Origin: Gemmatimonadota bacterium
Lineage (GTDB): Bacteria; Gemmatimonadota; Gemmatimonadetes; Gemmatimonadales; GWC2-71-9
Length of the DNA stretch: 34,263 nucleotides
Reading direction: 5' to 3'
Assembly (NCBI GenBank): GCA_024641735.1
Contig: JAHECN010000013.1
Span: 1 to 34,263 of the forward strand
Shown here: piece by piece, positions 24,274 to 33,773 of the stretch
How the letters are laid out: each line of letters opens with the position of its first letter
Position numbering within the stretch: position 1 is the first letter of the stretch
Made by a program: the position numbers and the translations under genes
Notes under the pieces: generated by a model
Database searches by the model: none
Seen by the model: the letters and a program-made list of their open reading frames with translations, nothing else
What the model was told of the DNA's origin: nothing

Positions 24274-25173
24274 TTATTCTCCTGCTGTCGTGTCGGGAGC
24301 CGGCGGCAATCGCCGAGCCTCGGCGGCTTCCCGGAAGATGTGCGCGCCCACATGCTCGATGAACAGCTGCCGGTGCGGGAACGGAATCGAGATGCCGGCC
24401 GCATCCAATGCCACCTTCGCCGCCTCGACGATCCGTGCGCCAACGGGACGCTCTTGCGCGGGGTCGTGAATCCAGACCCGCATTTCGAGATTGATGCTCG
24501 AGTCGCCGAACGCGCGGGCCACGACGTCAGGGCCTGGCTCCTGCATCACACCCTCCACCTTGGCGAGCGCCGCGAGCAACACGGCACGCGCCTCGGCAAT
24601 GTCCTCCTTGTAGGCGATCCCGACCGGGATCACCACACGCGTCTCGCCGTACATGGAGTGATTGATGAGGATGGCACCGATGATCTGCTTGTTGGGAATC
24701 ACGACATAGGTATTGTCGAGCGTCCGGATGCGGGTCGTACGGAGCGTGATCTCCTTCACCTCACCATACCGCCCTTCGGTACTGATGTGGTCACCGATCA
24801 CGAAGGGGCGGTCCCAGAAGATCAGAAACCCTGCAATCATGTTTGCGACGGTTTCCTGTGCCGCGAAGCCCAACGCGATGCCGGCGACACCGAGTCCGGC
24901 CAACATCGCGCTGACGTCGATCCCCAGCTGACTCGCGGCCATGACCAGCGCCACCAACACCACCACGCCGCGAAAGAGGCCGTCCACCAACAATTTGGTG
25001 AGCCCCTCGGCGAACTGCGCCCGCTGCAGCGCGGCACGGAGTGCCGGCTGGGTCAGGCGCAGCGCCAGCCAAAATACAACCAACAAAATGCCCGTCGCAA
25101 CGAGTTTCGGCGCAAAGCCCAGAATCATCGCTTCGAACTGGGCGGAGCTGGTGTCGAAGGGCAACCACTGCAT
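24274..25173 (-). CDS. Small-conductance mechanosensitive channel, MscS
   Basis: 299 residues in classical MscS layout: three N-terminal membrane segments, the pore helix with MLAGLGVAGIALGFAAQETV (Gly/Ala packing), the beta domain with FVIGDHISTEG, VIPNKQIIG, and the family ending ISIPFPHRQLFI followed by a 30-residue tail. It opens under membrane tension to release solutes. The start is set at ATG 25173, with GGAG eight bases upstream (25182-25185); a TTG at 25194 would add seven non-family residues. It is directly coupled to the antiporter gene. Confidence 0.94.
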   Translation of the reverse strand: MQWLPFDTSSAQFEAMILGFAPKLVATGILLVVFWLALRLTQPALRAALQRAQFAEGLTKLLVDGLFRGVVVLVALVMAASQLGIDVSAMLAGLGVAGIALGFAAQETVANMIAGFLIFWDRPFVIGDHISTEGRYGEVKEITLRTTRIRTLDNTYVVIPNKQIIGAILINHSMYGETRVVIPVGIAYKEDIAEARAVLLAALAKVEGVMQEPGPDVVARAFGDSSINLEMRVWIHDPAQERPVGARIVEAAKVALDAAGISIPFPHRQLFIEHVGAHIFREAAEARRLPPAPDTTAGE

Positions 25174-25260
25174 GCGCACTGCTCCAGGCAACAAGACGAG
25201 AGACAGACCAGAAGATAACGCCGGGCCGTGTGGTCACCACGCCGATGGGGCGGTTGTGCG

Positions 25261-26721
25261 CTATTTCGGACGGGGCCTCGGCATGTTCGCGCCCACGGCT
25301 CGGCGCCACGCCGCCAACTCGTCTTGCAGCGCAGCCGCTTCACGTGGACGCGCGACCGAGAGATCATGCGCCTCACTCGGATCCGAGGCCAAATCGAAGA
25401 GTTCCACGCGGCCATCCTCCAACCATTCGACCACTTTGAGCGAGCCTTTGCGCATCGCACTCGAGGGCGTACTGCCCGATCCGTGGTAGTGAGGGAAATG
25501 CCAGTAGAGGGCCCTGGGCGCAATGCCTCCGCGCTGGGTCAGCAGCGGACGCAGCGAGATGCCATCGAGGTGCTGCGCGGGTCGCGCGGGGAGACCCGCG
25601 AGTGCGAGCAGGGTCGGATAGAGGTCCGTCGAGATGGCGGGCGTGTCGATCACCAGACCGGCCGGGATCACGCCGGGATAGCGAATGGCCAGCGGGGCGC
25701 GGATGCCACCCTCGTAGAGCCACCCCTTCCCTGCCCGGAGCGGTGCGTTGGACGTCGGCATCCGCTCGGCCGAACGGAGCAGCGTGCTGAGTCCGCCGTT
25801 ATCGGAGACGAAGACGACGATGGTGTTCTGGCGCAGGCCGAGTGAATCGAGCGTGCGCATCAACACACCGATCGAGGCATCCACGCTCTCGATCATCGCG
25901 GCATAGGTGGCATGATCCTGATGCATCTTCGTCATGCTCGTCGGGCCTTCCGCGACCTCCCGTGGCGTGGACGAGGGCGGAAGCTGCTCCCGCTTCACGG
26001 CATACCGCGAGGTGATGTCAGTGGGCGCCTGAATCGGCGTGTGCACGGCGTAGTGTGACAGCATCAGGAAGAAGGGCTGCGTCCGTGGTTGCTGCAGAAA
26101 CGCGACCGCTTCCGCGGTCAACCGATCGGTGAGATACTCCCCCTCCCGGCTCCCCTCCAACTCGGGCACGTCGGACGGGCTGGGCTTCGCCCCACGATAC
26201 GGCGTGAAGTAGGACGCGGGCTGACCGGCATGATTCACGGCGCGGGTGAAGGCAAAGCCCTGCTGCTCGGGTCGGAAGCCGTCATCACCGAGATGCCACT
26301 TGCCGATGTAGCCGGTGGCGTAGTTCGCGTCCTGAAACGCCTCGCCGATGGTGACTTCCTCGAGCGGCAGTTGGTGCTCGTAGCGTGCGGGCAGCATCGC
26401 CCCGCTGTCGTCGCCGCCGATCCAATCGGTGATATGGACTCGCGCCGGGGCCTTCCCCGTCATGAGTGAGGCACGCGTCGGCGAGCACACGCCACTGGCG
26501 GTGTAAAACTGGGTGAAGCGCGCGCCCTCGGACGTCAGCCGATCGATGTGGGGCGTCTCGTAGAAGGTGCTCCCGGTGATTCCAGTGTCCTTCCATCCGA
26601 GATCATCGATCACGATATAGAGGACGTTGGGAGCGACCGAGGCCTGCGCGTTGCCGGTGACGATCGGGCGCACACTCCCAAGGAGTACGGCCAGCAGGGC
26701 CAACGATGGAGCCAAGCGCAT
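25261..26721 (-). CDS. Secreted sulfatase (formylglycine type)
   Basis: 486 residues: a signal peptide (about 1-26, ending GNA) then the type I sulfatase/alkaline-phosphatase fold. Metal ligands appear in YIVIDDLGWKD (Asp39, Asp40), the formylglycine site is GVCSPTRASLMTG (Cys79 in the CXPXR context), and HLGDDGFRPEQQGF and VFVSDNGG follow as expected. It hydrolyses sulfate esters, probably on exported glycans. The Cys-type site requires a formylglycine-generating or anSME enzyme, which is not in the window. The frame remains open to 26841, but ATG 26721 begins the signal peptide. It is divergent from the kinase gene. The substrate is unknown; no carbohydrate-active neighbours are visible. 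Confidence 0.93.
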   Translation of the reverse strand: MRLAPSLALLAVLLGSVRPIVTGNAQASVAPNVLYIVIDDLGWKDTGITGSTFYETPHIDRLTSEGARFTQFYTASGVCSPTRASLMTGKAPARVHITDWIGGDDSGAMLPARYEHQLPLEEVTIGEAFQDANYATGYIGKWHLGDDGFRPEQQGFAFTRAVNHAGQPASYFTPYRGAKPSPSDVPELEGSREGEYLTDRLTAEAVAFLQQPRTQPFFLMLSHYAVHTPIQAPTDITSRYAVKREQLPPSSTPREVAEGPTSMTKMHQDHATYAAMIESVDASIGVLMRTLDSLGLRQNTIVVFVSDNGGLSTLLRSAERMPTSNAPLRAGKGWLYEGGIRAPLAIRYPGVIPAGLVIDTPAISTDLYPTLLALAGLPARPAQHLDGISLRPLLTQRGGIAPRALYWHFPHYHGSGSTPSSAMRKGSLKVVEWLEDGRVELFDLASDPSEAHDLSVARPREAAALQDELAAWRRAVGANMPRPRPK

Positions 26722-26903
26722 GTCAGTGGTCCGGATGGGGATCAGGTGGGCCGTGCGGTGTGCCGGTAGGATACCTCCCGCAACAGCTCCAGAACAGCGG
26801 GACTCCGGGGAGCCAGCCTTTTGACACGTCCATCCGAGCACCGTACCTTGAGACGTTCCCTCCGCAGCTGCCCAACTCTGCCTCCGCCAACGTCTGGAGC
26901 GTG
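26722..26903. promoter_or_regulatory. Divergent intergenic region, sulfatase/kinase
   Basis: 182 bases between two outward-facing starts. GGAG at 26896-26899 lies just before the kinase start. I could not identify promoter boxes or operators with confidence. Confidence 0.35.
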
Positions 26904-28310
26904 ATGAGCGACCCCACGGCGCGACTGACCAAGGCCCTTGTCGACCTCTACACCATTGAAGGTGAGGTCGGCGCTGGCGGCATGGCGACGGTGTATCTCG
27001 CCCGCGATGTCAAGCACGACCGTGCCGTGGCACTCAAGGTGTTGCGCCCGGAGTTGACTTCGGCAATGGGGACCGATCGCTTCCCGCGCGAGATCAAGCT
27101 GGTCGCGTCGTTCAATCATCCCCACATCCTCTCGCTGTACGACTCGGGTGAGCGCGACGGATTCCTCTACTACGTCATGCCCTTCGTGGAAGGCGAGACG
27201 TTGGGTCAGCGACTCAGCCGAGAGAAGGAACTTCCGATCAGCGACGCCGTCCGCATCCTGATCGAAGTCACCGATGCGCTGGCCTACGCGCATGCCCGCG
27301 GCGTGGTGCACCGCGACATCAAGCCCGCCAACATCCTCCTCTCCGGGCGCCACGCCGTGGTTGCCGATTTTGGCGTAGCCAAGGCATTGCACGCCGCGGC
27401 CGGAGATCAGATGACCACGGTCGGTGTTGCGGTCGGGACGCCGCAGTACATGGCCCCGGAACAGGCGATGGGTGAGGCGGACATCGATCACCGCGTGGAT
27501 CTGTACGCTGTTGGCTGTCTCGCCTACGAGATGTTGACCGGTCGACCACCCTTCGATGGCAAGAGCGCGCAGGCCGTCCTCTCGGCCCATGTGATGGAAC
27601 AACCGAAGGATCCGCGCGAGCATCGGGCCGGGATTCCGGGGCCACTGGCCGAAGCCATCCTGCGTTGCCTTGCCAAGTTGCCGGCGGATCGTTGGCAGAG
27701 TGCGGACGATCTCCGGGTGCACCTGGAAGGTTTGCTCGCCACGCCAAGCGGCGGACTGACGCCGACGGACACGCGACCGTTCAAGGCGACGACGGCACGG
27801 ACCGCCCCGGCGCGGCGGACGTGGATTGGTGTCGTCGCGGCGATCGCCGTAGTCGCGGCTGGGGTCGGTGGGTGGTTTGCCACGCGCGGGGGGGGCACCA
27901 CGGGGATCCAGCGGATCGGCGTGTTGCCGATCGAGGATATCTCTGGACAGGACGCCCTCTTCGCCACCGCGATGCATGATGCGCTGACCAACGCGATGGC
28001 GCAGCTCGGTGCCAGCGTGGCACCACGATCGGCGATGGCGGCGTACGCGGGCGGCGGCAAGAGTATTCGCGAGATCGCGAACGAACAGGGGCTGGATGGT
28101 GTGATCGAGGCGACCCTCTTCCGCGCCGGTGACGTGATGCGCATTTCCGTACAATTCAGCGATCCGGTCACCACCCGATCACTCTGGGCGAGTCAATTCA
28201 ATCCCGACGTCCGGGATGTGTTGGCGGCCCAAGGCGCGGTGGTGGATTCCGTCAAAGCAGGCATCGGTGTCGTGTTGGCAGGCAATGGTTCAGGAGGGGG
28301 AAAGGAATGA
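26904..28310 (+). CDS. Membrane-anchored serine/threonine protein kinase (PknB-type)
   Basis: 468 residues. The N-terminal kinase domain (about 16-280) has the glycine loop GAGGMATV, Lys45 in VALKVL, HRDIKPANIL with Asp138, DFG at 155-157, and APEQ at 184-187; all catalytic residues are present. One transmembrane helix follows (about 308-328). The outer part (about 335-465) begins IGVLPIEDISGQD and resembles the FlgO/TolB-like sensor segment seen on many kinases and adenylate cyclases. ATG 26904 is chosen because the family N-terminus begins there; a GTG one codon earlier is also possible. Its stop overlaps the next gene (ATGA), making a kinase/propeller pair that probably forms one signalling unit. 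Confidence 0.94.
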   Translation: MSDPTARLTKALVDLYTIEGEVGAGGMATVYLARDVKHDRAVALKVLRPELTSAMGTDRFPREIKLVASFNHPHILSLYDSGERDGFLYYVMPFVEGETLGQRLSREKELPISDAVRILIEVTDALAYAHARGVVHRDIKPANILLSGRHAVVADFGVAKALHAAAGDQMTTVGVAVGTPQYMAPEQAMGEADIDHRVDLYAVGCLAYEMLTGRPPFDGKSAQAVLSAHVMEQPKDPREHRAGIPGPLAEAILRCLAKLPADRWQSADDLRVHLEGLLATPSGGLTPTDTRPFKATTARTAPARRTWIGVVAAIAVVAAGVGGWFATRGGGTTGIQRIGVLPIEDISGQDALFATAMHDALTNAMAQLGASVAPRSAMAAYAGGGKSIREIANEQGLDGVIEATLFRAGDVMRISVQFSDPVTTRSLWASQFNPDVRDVLAAQGAVVDSVKAGIGVVLAGNGSGGGKE

Positions 28311-30268
28311 GAGCGTTGCGATCGGTGGTGTGTGCCCTGGCCGTCCTGGCCTGCAGCGAGCCCGTGCCGACTGGGCCGGTCATCGCTGCACTCTCGCCTG
28401 AGGGCGCCCGCGACATGGACCCTGTTTACTCGCCCGACGGCTCGCGGGTGGCCTTCTGGCGTGTCGGCCCCAACGGCTCGCACCTCTGGATCGCCGACTC
28501 CGCCATGCAGTCCCCGCGTGCCGTGGAGGCCTACACGGCGCTGGGCGGCATCATTCCGATCTGGTCCCCCGATGGCACCACGCTCACCATCCCGGACGGA
28601 CACGATGGTCTGGCCAACGTCGTGACGGTCAATGCGGCGGACGGCGCCGTGACACCTCTGACAACGGGACCGGTGTTCAAGGTGCCTGTCCAGTTCCATC
28701 CCGATGGTGACGGCATCGTCTTCCAGACCATCGTACCGGGCGGCCGCATCACGACGCAGGTCGTGTCGCGTCGCACCAATCGGGTGCGCTCGCTCGTCCC
28801 TGGACTGGACGTGTCACACGTCGCCAAAGTCGCCCCCGATGGCAAGACGCTGATCATCCAGCAGTGGAATGGTGAGCACACCACCTTGTGGATCAGTGAC
28901 ATCGATGGCAGCAATCGCCGCGCTCTGACCACGGAGGGCTTCGAGTTCCTGCCGCCGACGCGGCAGATCTTCTCGCCGGACGGCACGGAGTTCCTTTTCA
29001 CTTCGCGACGCACCGGGAAAGGAGATATCTGGGTGGGTTCCCTCGACGGCACCACGCGGCAGCTTACGACGGATATCAATGAGGACAGCGACCCCGTCTG
29101 GTCCCCAGACGGCGAGTGGGTCGCCTTCCTCTCCGACCGGGGACGACAGAGCAATGTCTGGATCATGCCGGCCGCGGGGGGGGAGGCCCGCCGTGTCACC
29201 GAAGATGCCACCGGGAAGGAGGCTCTCGGTTGGATCGGCTCCGGGACGATTGTCTACTCGGCAGGCATGTCGCCAGGGGCGTTGTGGAGCCACGCGCTGG
29301 CCGATGATGCCGAAGTCCGAATCACGCCGGACTCGGTGGATGCCGGCGAGTTCTGGATCTCGCCGGATCGGAGTCGTGTTGCATTCCTGATCGATCACCC
29401 CGGCGGCACAAACGACCTCGCCATTACGGCGCTTCGTGGCAATGACCGTTGGATTATCGCCTCAAGCGCACACCACACCGACGTCAAATGGTCGCGTGAC
29501 GGGACGCGGATCGCGTACACGTCTGATGCAGCAGGCGACAAGGATGTCTGGGAAGCCGAGGCGAGTGGGGTGTCGGCGCCGCGTCGCCTGACCGACTGGG
29601 TCGGCGTCGAAACCGCCGTGGACTGGACCGCGGACGGCCGTGCCGTCCTCTTCCACTCAAGCAAGGACGCCACGATTGGCGACATTTGGCAGGTTGCCCT
29701 TGGGGCGGACAGCGCGGGTCCGACGCGGCTCACCGCAACCGGCCGAGTCACATGGGGCGTCGTGTCGTGGGCCAACGGAACAGGGGAAGTTCTGGTGGTT
29801 CAGGTGGACGGCAAGACCGGACTCCTGAGTCCATTCCGCCAAAACGCCGACAAGAGCCTCACGGCGATTCCCACGAGCGCCGACGGGACCGGCAACAGCA
29901 TCAATCCGATCCCGTCCGACGTCATGGACGTTCTCGCGATCCTGGTCTCGAAAGGCGGATCCTTCTATACCGACGTCGTTCGACTGGATGGTACGCCGAT
30001 CATTTCACTTGGGACGTCGAACCGAGCTCTTGGATTCTCTCCAGATGGCATGCGCCTGCTGTACCGGACGCTGCAGGCTGGCAGCGAGGACTTGGCCATC
30101 ATGGACCTTGAGAGCGGGGAGTCCCATGCACTCCCCACGACGCCGGAAGTCGAGACGCATGCGGCCTTCTCCGCGGATGGCAGCGCGGTGATCCTTCGGC
30201 GTGTGACGATCACGGAGCGCGTGATGCGCGCCGATGTGCGGGATGTGTTGACGCGAAAGTCGCCGTAG
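28307..30268 (+). CDS. PD40/TolB-like beta-propeller lipoprotein
   Basis: 653 residues. The lipoprotein signal MRALRSVVCALAVLAC gives Cys16 as the lipidation site. The rest is built of repeated WD40-like (PD40) blades with the phrase SPDG or equivalents: YSPDGSRVAFW, WSPDGTTLTIP, FSPDGTEFLFT, WSPDGEWVAFL, WTADGRAVLF and FSPDGMRLLYR. The repeats continue to the C-terminus. Such proteins bind partners or peptidoglycan outside the cytoplasm; TolB is the named example. It overlaps the kinase stop by four bases, so it may be a partner or sensor input for the kinase's outer domain. I do not assign it tolB because no other Tol-Pal genes are near. Confidence 0.88.
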   Translation: MRALRSVVCALAVLACSEPVPTGPVIAALSPEGARDMDPVYSPDGSRVAFWRVGPNGSHLWIADSAMQSPRAVEAYTALGGIIPIWSPDGTTLTIPDGHDGLANVVTVNAADGAVTPLTTGPVFKVPVQFHPDGDGIVFQTIVPGGRITTQVVSRRTNRVRSLVPGLDVSHVAKVAPDGKTLIIQQWNGEHTTLWISDIDGSNRRALTTEGFEFLPPTRQIFSPDGTEFLFTSRRTGKGDIWVGSLDGTTRQLTTDINEDSDPVWSPDGEWVAFLSDRGRQSNVWIMPAAGGEARRVTEDATGKEALGWIGSGTIVYSAGMSPGALWSHALADDAEVRITPDSVDAGEFWISPDRSRVAFLIDHPGGTNDLAITALRGNDRWIIASSAHHTDVKWSRDGTRIAYTSDAAGDKDVWEAEASGVSAPRRLTDWVGVETAVDWTADGRAVLFHSSKDATIGDIWQVALGADSAGPTRLTATGRVTWGVVSWANGTGEVLVVQVDGKTGLLSPFRQNADKSLTAIPTSADGTGNSINPIPSDVMDVLAILVSKGGSFYTDVVRLDGTPIISLGTSNRALGFSPDGMRLLYRTLQAGSEDLAIMDLESGESHALPTTPEVETHAAFSADGSAVILRRVTITERVMRADVRDVLTRKSP

Positions 30269-30393
30269 GCGTCGGACATTCGTGGCCAGCCCACTTCCGC
30301 TCCCGAGGATTTGCCGTACGATCATTCATTTGTTGCCCGCATTCGGTCGTCTTGAATCGTTCCTGTTGTTCCACCTCTTCTCACGGATATTCT

Positions 30394-33084
30394 ATGCGTG
30401 CAATGCTCGGTCGCGTGTTCTCGACCTCGCTATCCCTCACTCTGCTTGCATCGTGTACCGATAACGGTGTGGCGCCCACGGGATCTTCCGAACCGCACCG
30501 GTTGCAGGCCAGTCACGCCGCAGTCGCCCCGCCCAGCATCCGAATCAGCGAGATCCACTACGACAACGCCGGCACTGATGCTGGCGAGGCAATCGAGGTC
30601 TCCGCACCAGCCGGCACAGACCTGAGCGGGTATTCGCTCCTGCTGTACAATGGCAGCGGCGGTGCAGTCTACAGCACGGTGGGGTTGAGTGGAGTGGTGA
30701 CGGACCAGTGCAGTGGACGCGGCACCCGCGTGACCAACTATGCAGTCAACGGCATTCAGAACGGATCACCGGATGGCGTGGCGCTCGTGGCCCCCGGCAA
30801 CGTCGTGATTGAGTTTCTCTCCTATGAGGGGACCTTCACGGCCGTCGGCGGCGCGGCCAATGGCATCGTGAGCAGCGAGCTCTTCGACGCCTCAGAGAAT
30901 CCGGTATCCGAGAGTGGAAGCGGGGCGGTCGGTCGCTCGCTCTCGCGCACCGGTGGGAACAACTGGAGCGAAGGAGTGGCTACCTTCGGGAGTTGCAACC
31001 CAGGCGAGAACGATGTCATCGCACCACCACCGCCACCACCGCCGCCACCACCAGCGCTCCCAGCGACACGGTTCAGCGAAATCCACTATGACAACTCGGG
31101 GAGCGATGCGGGCGAGTTTGTCGAAATTGAAGGTCCGGCTGGCACGTCGCTCGACGGTTGGCGAATTCAGCTCTACAACGGCAACGATGGCACGCTTTAC
31201 AGCGAGAGCATTCTGAGCGGCACGATTCCGCTCCAATGCAGTGGCCGAGGCGCCGTTGCCGTCTCCTTCCCCCAGGACGGGATCCAGAACGGATCTCCCG
31301 ACGGCTTCGCGCTCCTGGACGCCGTGGGTGCCGTCGTGGAGTTCCTCTCGTACGAAGGCCCCATGACAGCCACGAACGGGGCTGCCGTCGGCTTGACCTC
31401 ACAGGACATCGGTGCCAGCGAGTCGAGCAGCACCCCACTCGGGCAGTCCTTGCAGCGCGGTCCCACCGGGACCTGGACGGGCCCCGCAGCGTCGTCCTTC
31501 AACAGCTGCAACGCCAACGGCCCTGTGACGCCGCCGAGCAGCATTTCGTTCAGCGGGCGGACAGCGTTCGATGCCCCACTCCCGGTCGGATTCCAGGACC
31601 AACTCTTCGGAACGGAACGGAGCGGTCTCGGCGTGGTAATCCCGACCACCTTTGTCTGGAGCAGCGACACGCCGGGCATTGCGACGATCGACGCCGATGG
31701 CGTCGTCACCGGCCTTGCGGACGGCCTCGCGATCCTTCGCGCCACAGCGACGGATGGCACGACCGCGACCTGGACGTTGCCGATTGCTGTCGCGCTCCCG
31801 AGCGCCACGGCGAGCTACATCGGCAACACCGAGTTCGGCGAACCGACTGACGGTAGTCCGCTGGACGACATCATCCTCCGCCGTACCGAGTACACCAGCT
31901 CGTTCAATCCGATCCGTGGCATTCCGAACTGGGTCAGCTACGATCTCGAGGCGAGCCACATCGCCAGCGGACAGGACCGCTGTGACTGCTTCACCTATGA
32001 CCCCCTCCTTCCCGCTTCCCTGACGCGCTACACGACCGCCGATTATACCGGGGGTGGCGCGGCGCTCGGCCTCCCGTCTGGCGAGACACTCGACCGCGGC
32101 CATCTGGCGCGTTCCTTTGATCGCACCGCGGGCGCCCTCGACAACGCCCGCACCTTCTACTTCTCGAACATCATCCCTCAGTTCGGCAGCGTGAATCAGG
32201 GCCCGTGGGCGGTGATGGAGAATTACTTGGGAGGGCTGGCCCAAGGGGGCACCAAGGAGGTCTACATCATCGCCGGCGCCACCGGATCGCAAGGCACGGT
32301 GAAGAGCGAGGGTCTCATCACGATACCCGAGTGGGTCTGGAAAGTGGCCGTGATCATGCCGCGTGATGGGCGGCTGTCGGATATCGACGGACTGGAGGAC
32401 TTCGAACTCGTCGCCGTCGTGATGCCAAACACGAGCATCAATCGCACCACCGACTGGCGCACCTTCGAGGTCTCTGTCGACTCCGTGGAAGCGCTCTCCG
32501 GCTACGACCTGCTGGCGTTGCTCCGCAACGATCTCGAGATCGCTGCGGAGAGTCGGACCCAGTTCCCAATCGCGGCGACCGATGGTCCCTACGGCAACCT
32601 GGAGAACCTCCCGATTGCCATGAGCGCCATCGGAAGCACGGATCCCGATGGCGACGTCCTGACGTTCCGCTGGGAATTCGGAGATGGCACAACCGCGATC
32701 GGGGCAACGACGGTCCATGCCTACGCTGCGGCCGGAAGCTATGCTATCCGTCTGATCGCGACGGATACTCGCGGTCTGGCCGATACGGCCATGACAGTGG
32801 CGACCATTGTCTCGCCATCGGCCGCCCTGGCTGCACCACTCGCGGTCATCAGTGGCTACGGGAGCGACGGGACGCTCTCCAAGGGGAATGCCAATTCGTT
32901 GGCCGTCAAGCTTGAGGCTGCGCAACGCTCCCTGGATAGAGGGAACGCGAACGCGGCGCGTGGGCAGCTCGGCGCGGCGTTGAATGAACTTGCCGGACTA
33001 GTGCAATCCGGCCGACTCTCCGCCGTGCACGCTGAGGCGATCGCCATCACCATCCGATCAGCCTTGGCGTCCATCGGCGGATAG
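30394..33084 (+). CDS. Modular secreted DNA/RNA endonuclease lipoprotein (two LTD-like domains, Big2, NUC1, PKD, FIMAH)
   Basis: 896 residues. The signal ends in the lipobox LLASC (Cys21). Two tandem lamin-tail-like domains follow (about 48-205 and 226-385); their openings are near duplicates (SEIHYDNAGTDAGE and SEIHYDNSGSDAGE) joined by a run of ten prolines. A Big2-like Ig domain (about 390-465) precedes the DNA/RNA non-specific nuclease domain, with the catalytic motif DRGH (His570) and FSNIIPQFGSVNQGPW for metal binding. A PKD-like domain (SMSAIGSTDPDGD type, about 720-800) and a C-terminal helical FIMAH-like domain (GNANAARGQLGAALNELAGLV) complete it. It probably degrades extracellular nucleic acid. 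ATG 30394 is used because it begins the signal peptide. Confidence 0.88.
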   Translation: MRAMLGRVFSTSLSLTLLASCTDNGVAPTGSSEPHRLQASHAAVAPPSIRISEIHYDNAGTDAGEAIEVSAPAGTDLSGYSLLLYNGSGGAVYSTVGLSGVVTDQCSGRGTRVTNYAVNGIQNGSPDGVALVAPGNVVIEFLSYEGTFTAVGGAANGIVSSELFDASENPVSESGSGAVGRSLSRTGGNNWSEGVATFGSCNPGENDVIAPPPPPPPPPPALPATRFSEIHYDNSGSDAGEFVEIEGPAGTSLDGWRIQLYNGNDGTLYSESILSGTIPLQCSGRGAVAVSFPQDGIQNGSPDGFALLDAVGAVVEFLSYEGPMTATNGAAVGLTSQDIGASESSSTPLGQSLQRGPTGTWTGPAASSFNSCNANGPVTPPSSISFSGRTAFDAPLPVGFQDQLFGTERSGLGVVIPTTFVWSSDTPGIATIDADGVVTGLADGLAILRATATDGTTATWTLPIAVALPSATASYIGNTEFGEPTDGSPLDDIILRRTEYTSSFNPIRGIPNWVSYDLEASHIASGQDRCDCFTYDPLLPASLTRYTTADYTGGGAALGLPSGETLDRGHLARSFDRTAGALDNARTFYFSNIIPQFGSVNQGPWAVMENYLGGLAQGGTKEVYIIAGATGSQGTVKSEGLITIPEWVWKVAVIMPRDGRLSDIDGLEDFELVAVVMPNTSINRTTDWRTFEVSVDSVEALSGYDLLALLRNDLEIAAESRTQFPIAATDGPYGNLENLPIAMSAIGSTDPDGDVLTFRWEFGDGTTAIGATTVHAYAAAGSYAIRLIATDTRGLADTAMTVATIVSPSAALAAPLAVISGYGSDGTLSKGNANSLAVKLEAAQRSLDRGNANAARGQLGAALNELAGLVQSGRLSAVHAEAIAITIRSALASIGG

Positions 33085-33109
33085 GCTGGCACAGATGGCC
33101 CCACCATGG

Positions 33110-33140
33110 AAAACGGGACCGAGCAATCGGTCCCGTTTTT
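33110..33140. terminator. Bidirectional intrinsic terminator
   Basis: A long perfect stem (AAAACGGGACCGA with TCGGTCCCGTTTT) around a GCAA tetraloop ends in a T-run. It lies between the nuclease gene and the convergent Rieske gene and has A/T flanks suitable for both. Confidence 0.92.
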
Positions 33141-33199
33141 CTTGCCCTCGAAACTCGCGGTACATCCCATGCGCCTCGGTGCCGATGAGCCCGGGACGA

Positions 33200-33727
33200 C
33201 TAGAGTCGCACGACCGAGGAAGCCCAGCCACTCTTGTCGTCATCGCTCTTGTGCATGGCATCGACGTGGACCACGATCCCGGTGCCCACGTGCGTGAGTG
33301 AGAAGCGATCCATGTTGCGCGTGGCGCGACCGGCGATAAAGGTGCCGTCCGGCTGATAGCGCGATTTGTGCTTCGGGCAAGTGAACTCCCCCTTCCTCTC
33401 CGTCCACCGCAGCGCCGTGTTCTGGTGCGGGCACGACAGGTTGAACGCCATGACTGCGTTCTGCCAGCGCACCAGGATGACCTGATTCGTCTTGTCGATT
33501 TGCACGCCGTCCGCGGCAGGCACTGGATAGCTGGGATCGCCGCCAAAGCGCCGGAGCGCAACGACCTCGCGTGGCTCGAAGGCGGCGGCCAGCTCCGCCG
33601 GCATGCCGGCCATCAGGAGGGCGCCCATGGCGGCGAGGCCGAGGTCCCGAAAGAAGGCGCGGCGGGGAGGGACAAGGGCACACCCTTCACAACTCGTGGG
33701 TTGTTCGGGAGCAGCGTGATCCGTCAT
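33200..33727 (-). CDS. Tat-exported Rieske [2Fe-2S] protein
   Basis: 175 residues. The N-terminus has a Tat signal (PPRRAFFRDLGLAAMGALLMAG, twin Arg at 22-23), followed by a Rieske fold with both cluster motifs: CPHQ (Cys99, His101) and CPKHKSRYQPDG (Cys117, His120). That gives the Cys2His2 ligand set. The ATG at 33727 is favoured over a TTG at 33736, with an AGG-rich stretch nine bases upstream. No large oxygenase or cytochrome b gene is in view, so it is not clearly a bc1 or Rieske-oxygenase subunit. It follows a CopD-like membrane protein gene by 46 bases and could donate electrons to or from that unit. The physiological partner is unknown. Confidence 0.88.
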   Translation of the reverse strand: MTDHAAPEQPTSCEGCALVPPRRAFFRDLGLAAMGALLMAGMPAELAAAFEPREVVALRRFGGDPSYPVPAADGVQIDKTNQVILVRWQNAVMAFNLSCPHQNTALRWTERKGEFTCPKHKSRYQPDGTFIAGRATRNMDRFSLTHVGTGIVVHVDAMHKSDDDKSGWASSVVRL

Positions 33728-33773
33728 CGGGGGCAACCTGCCTGCAAGAGTGAATCAGTGGTATGACTGACGA

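Noticed and set aside
31021-31060. Possible simple-sequence repeat of CCACCACCG type
   Set aside because: It encodes the polyproline linker between two domains and is in frame, so it is explained as coding sequence.
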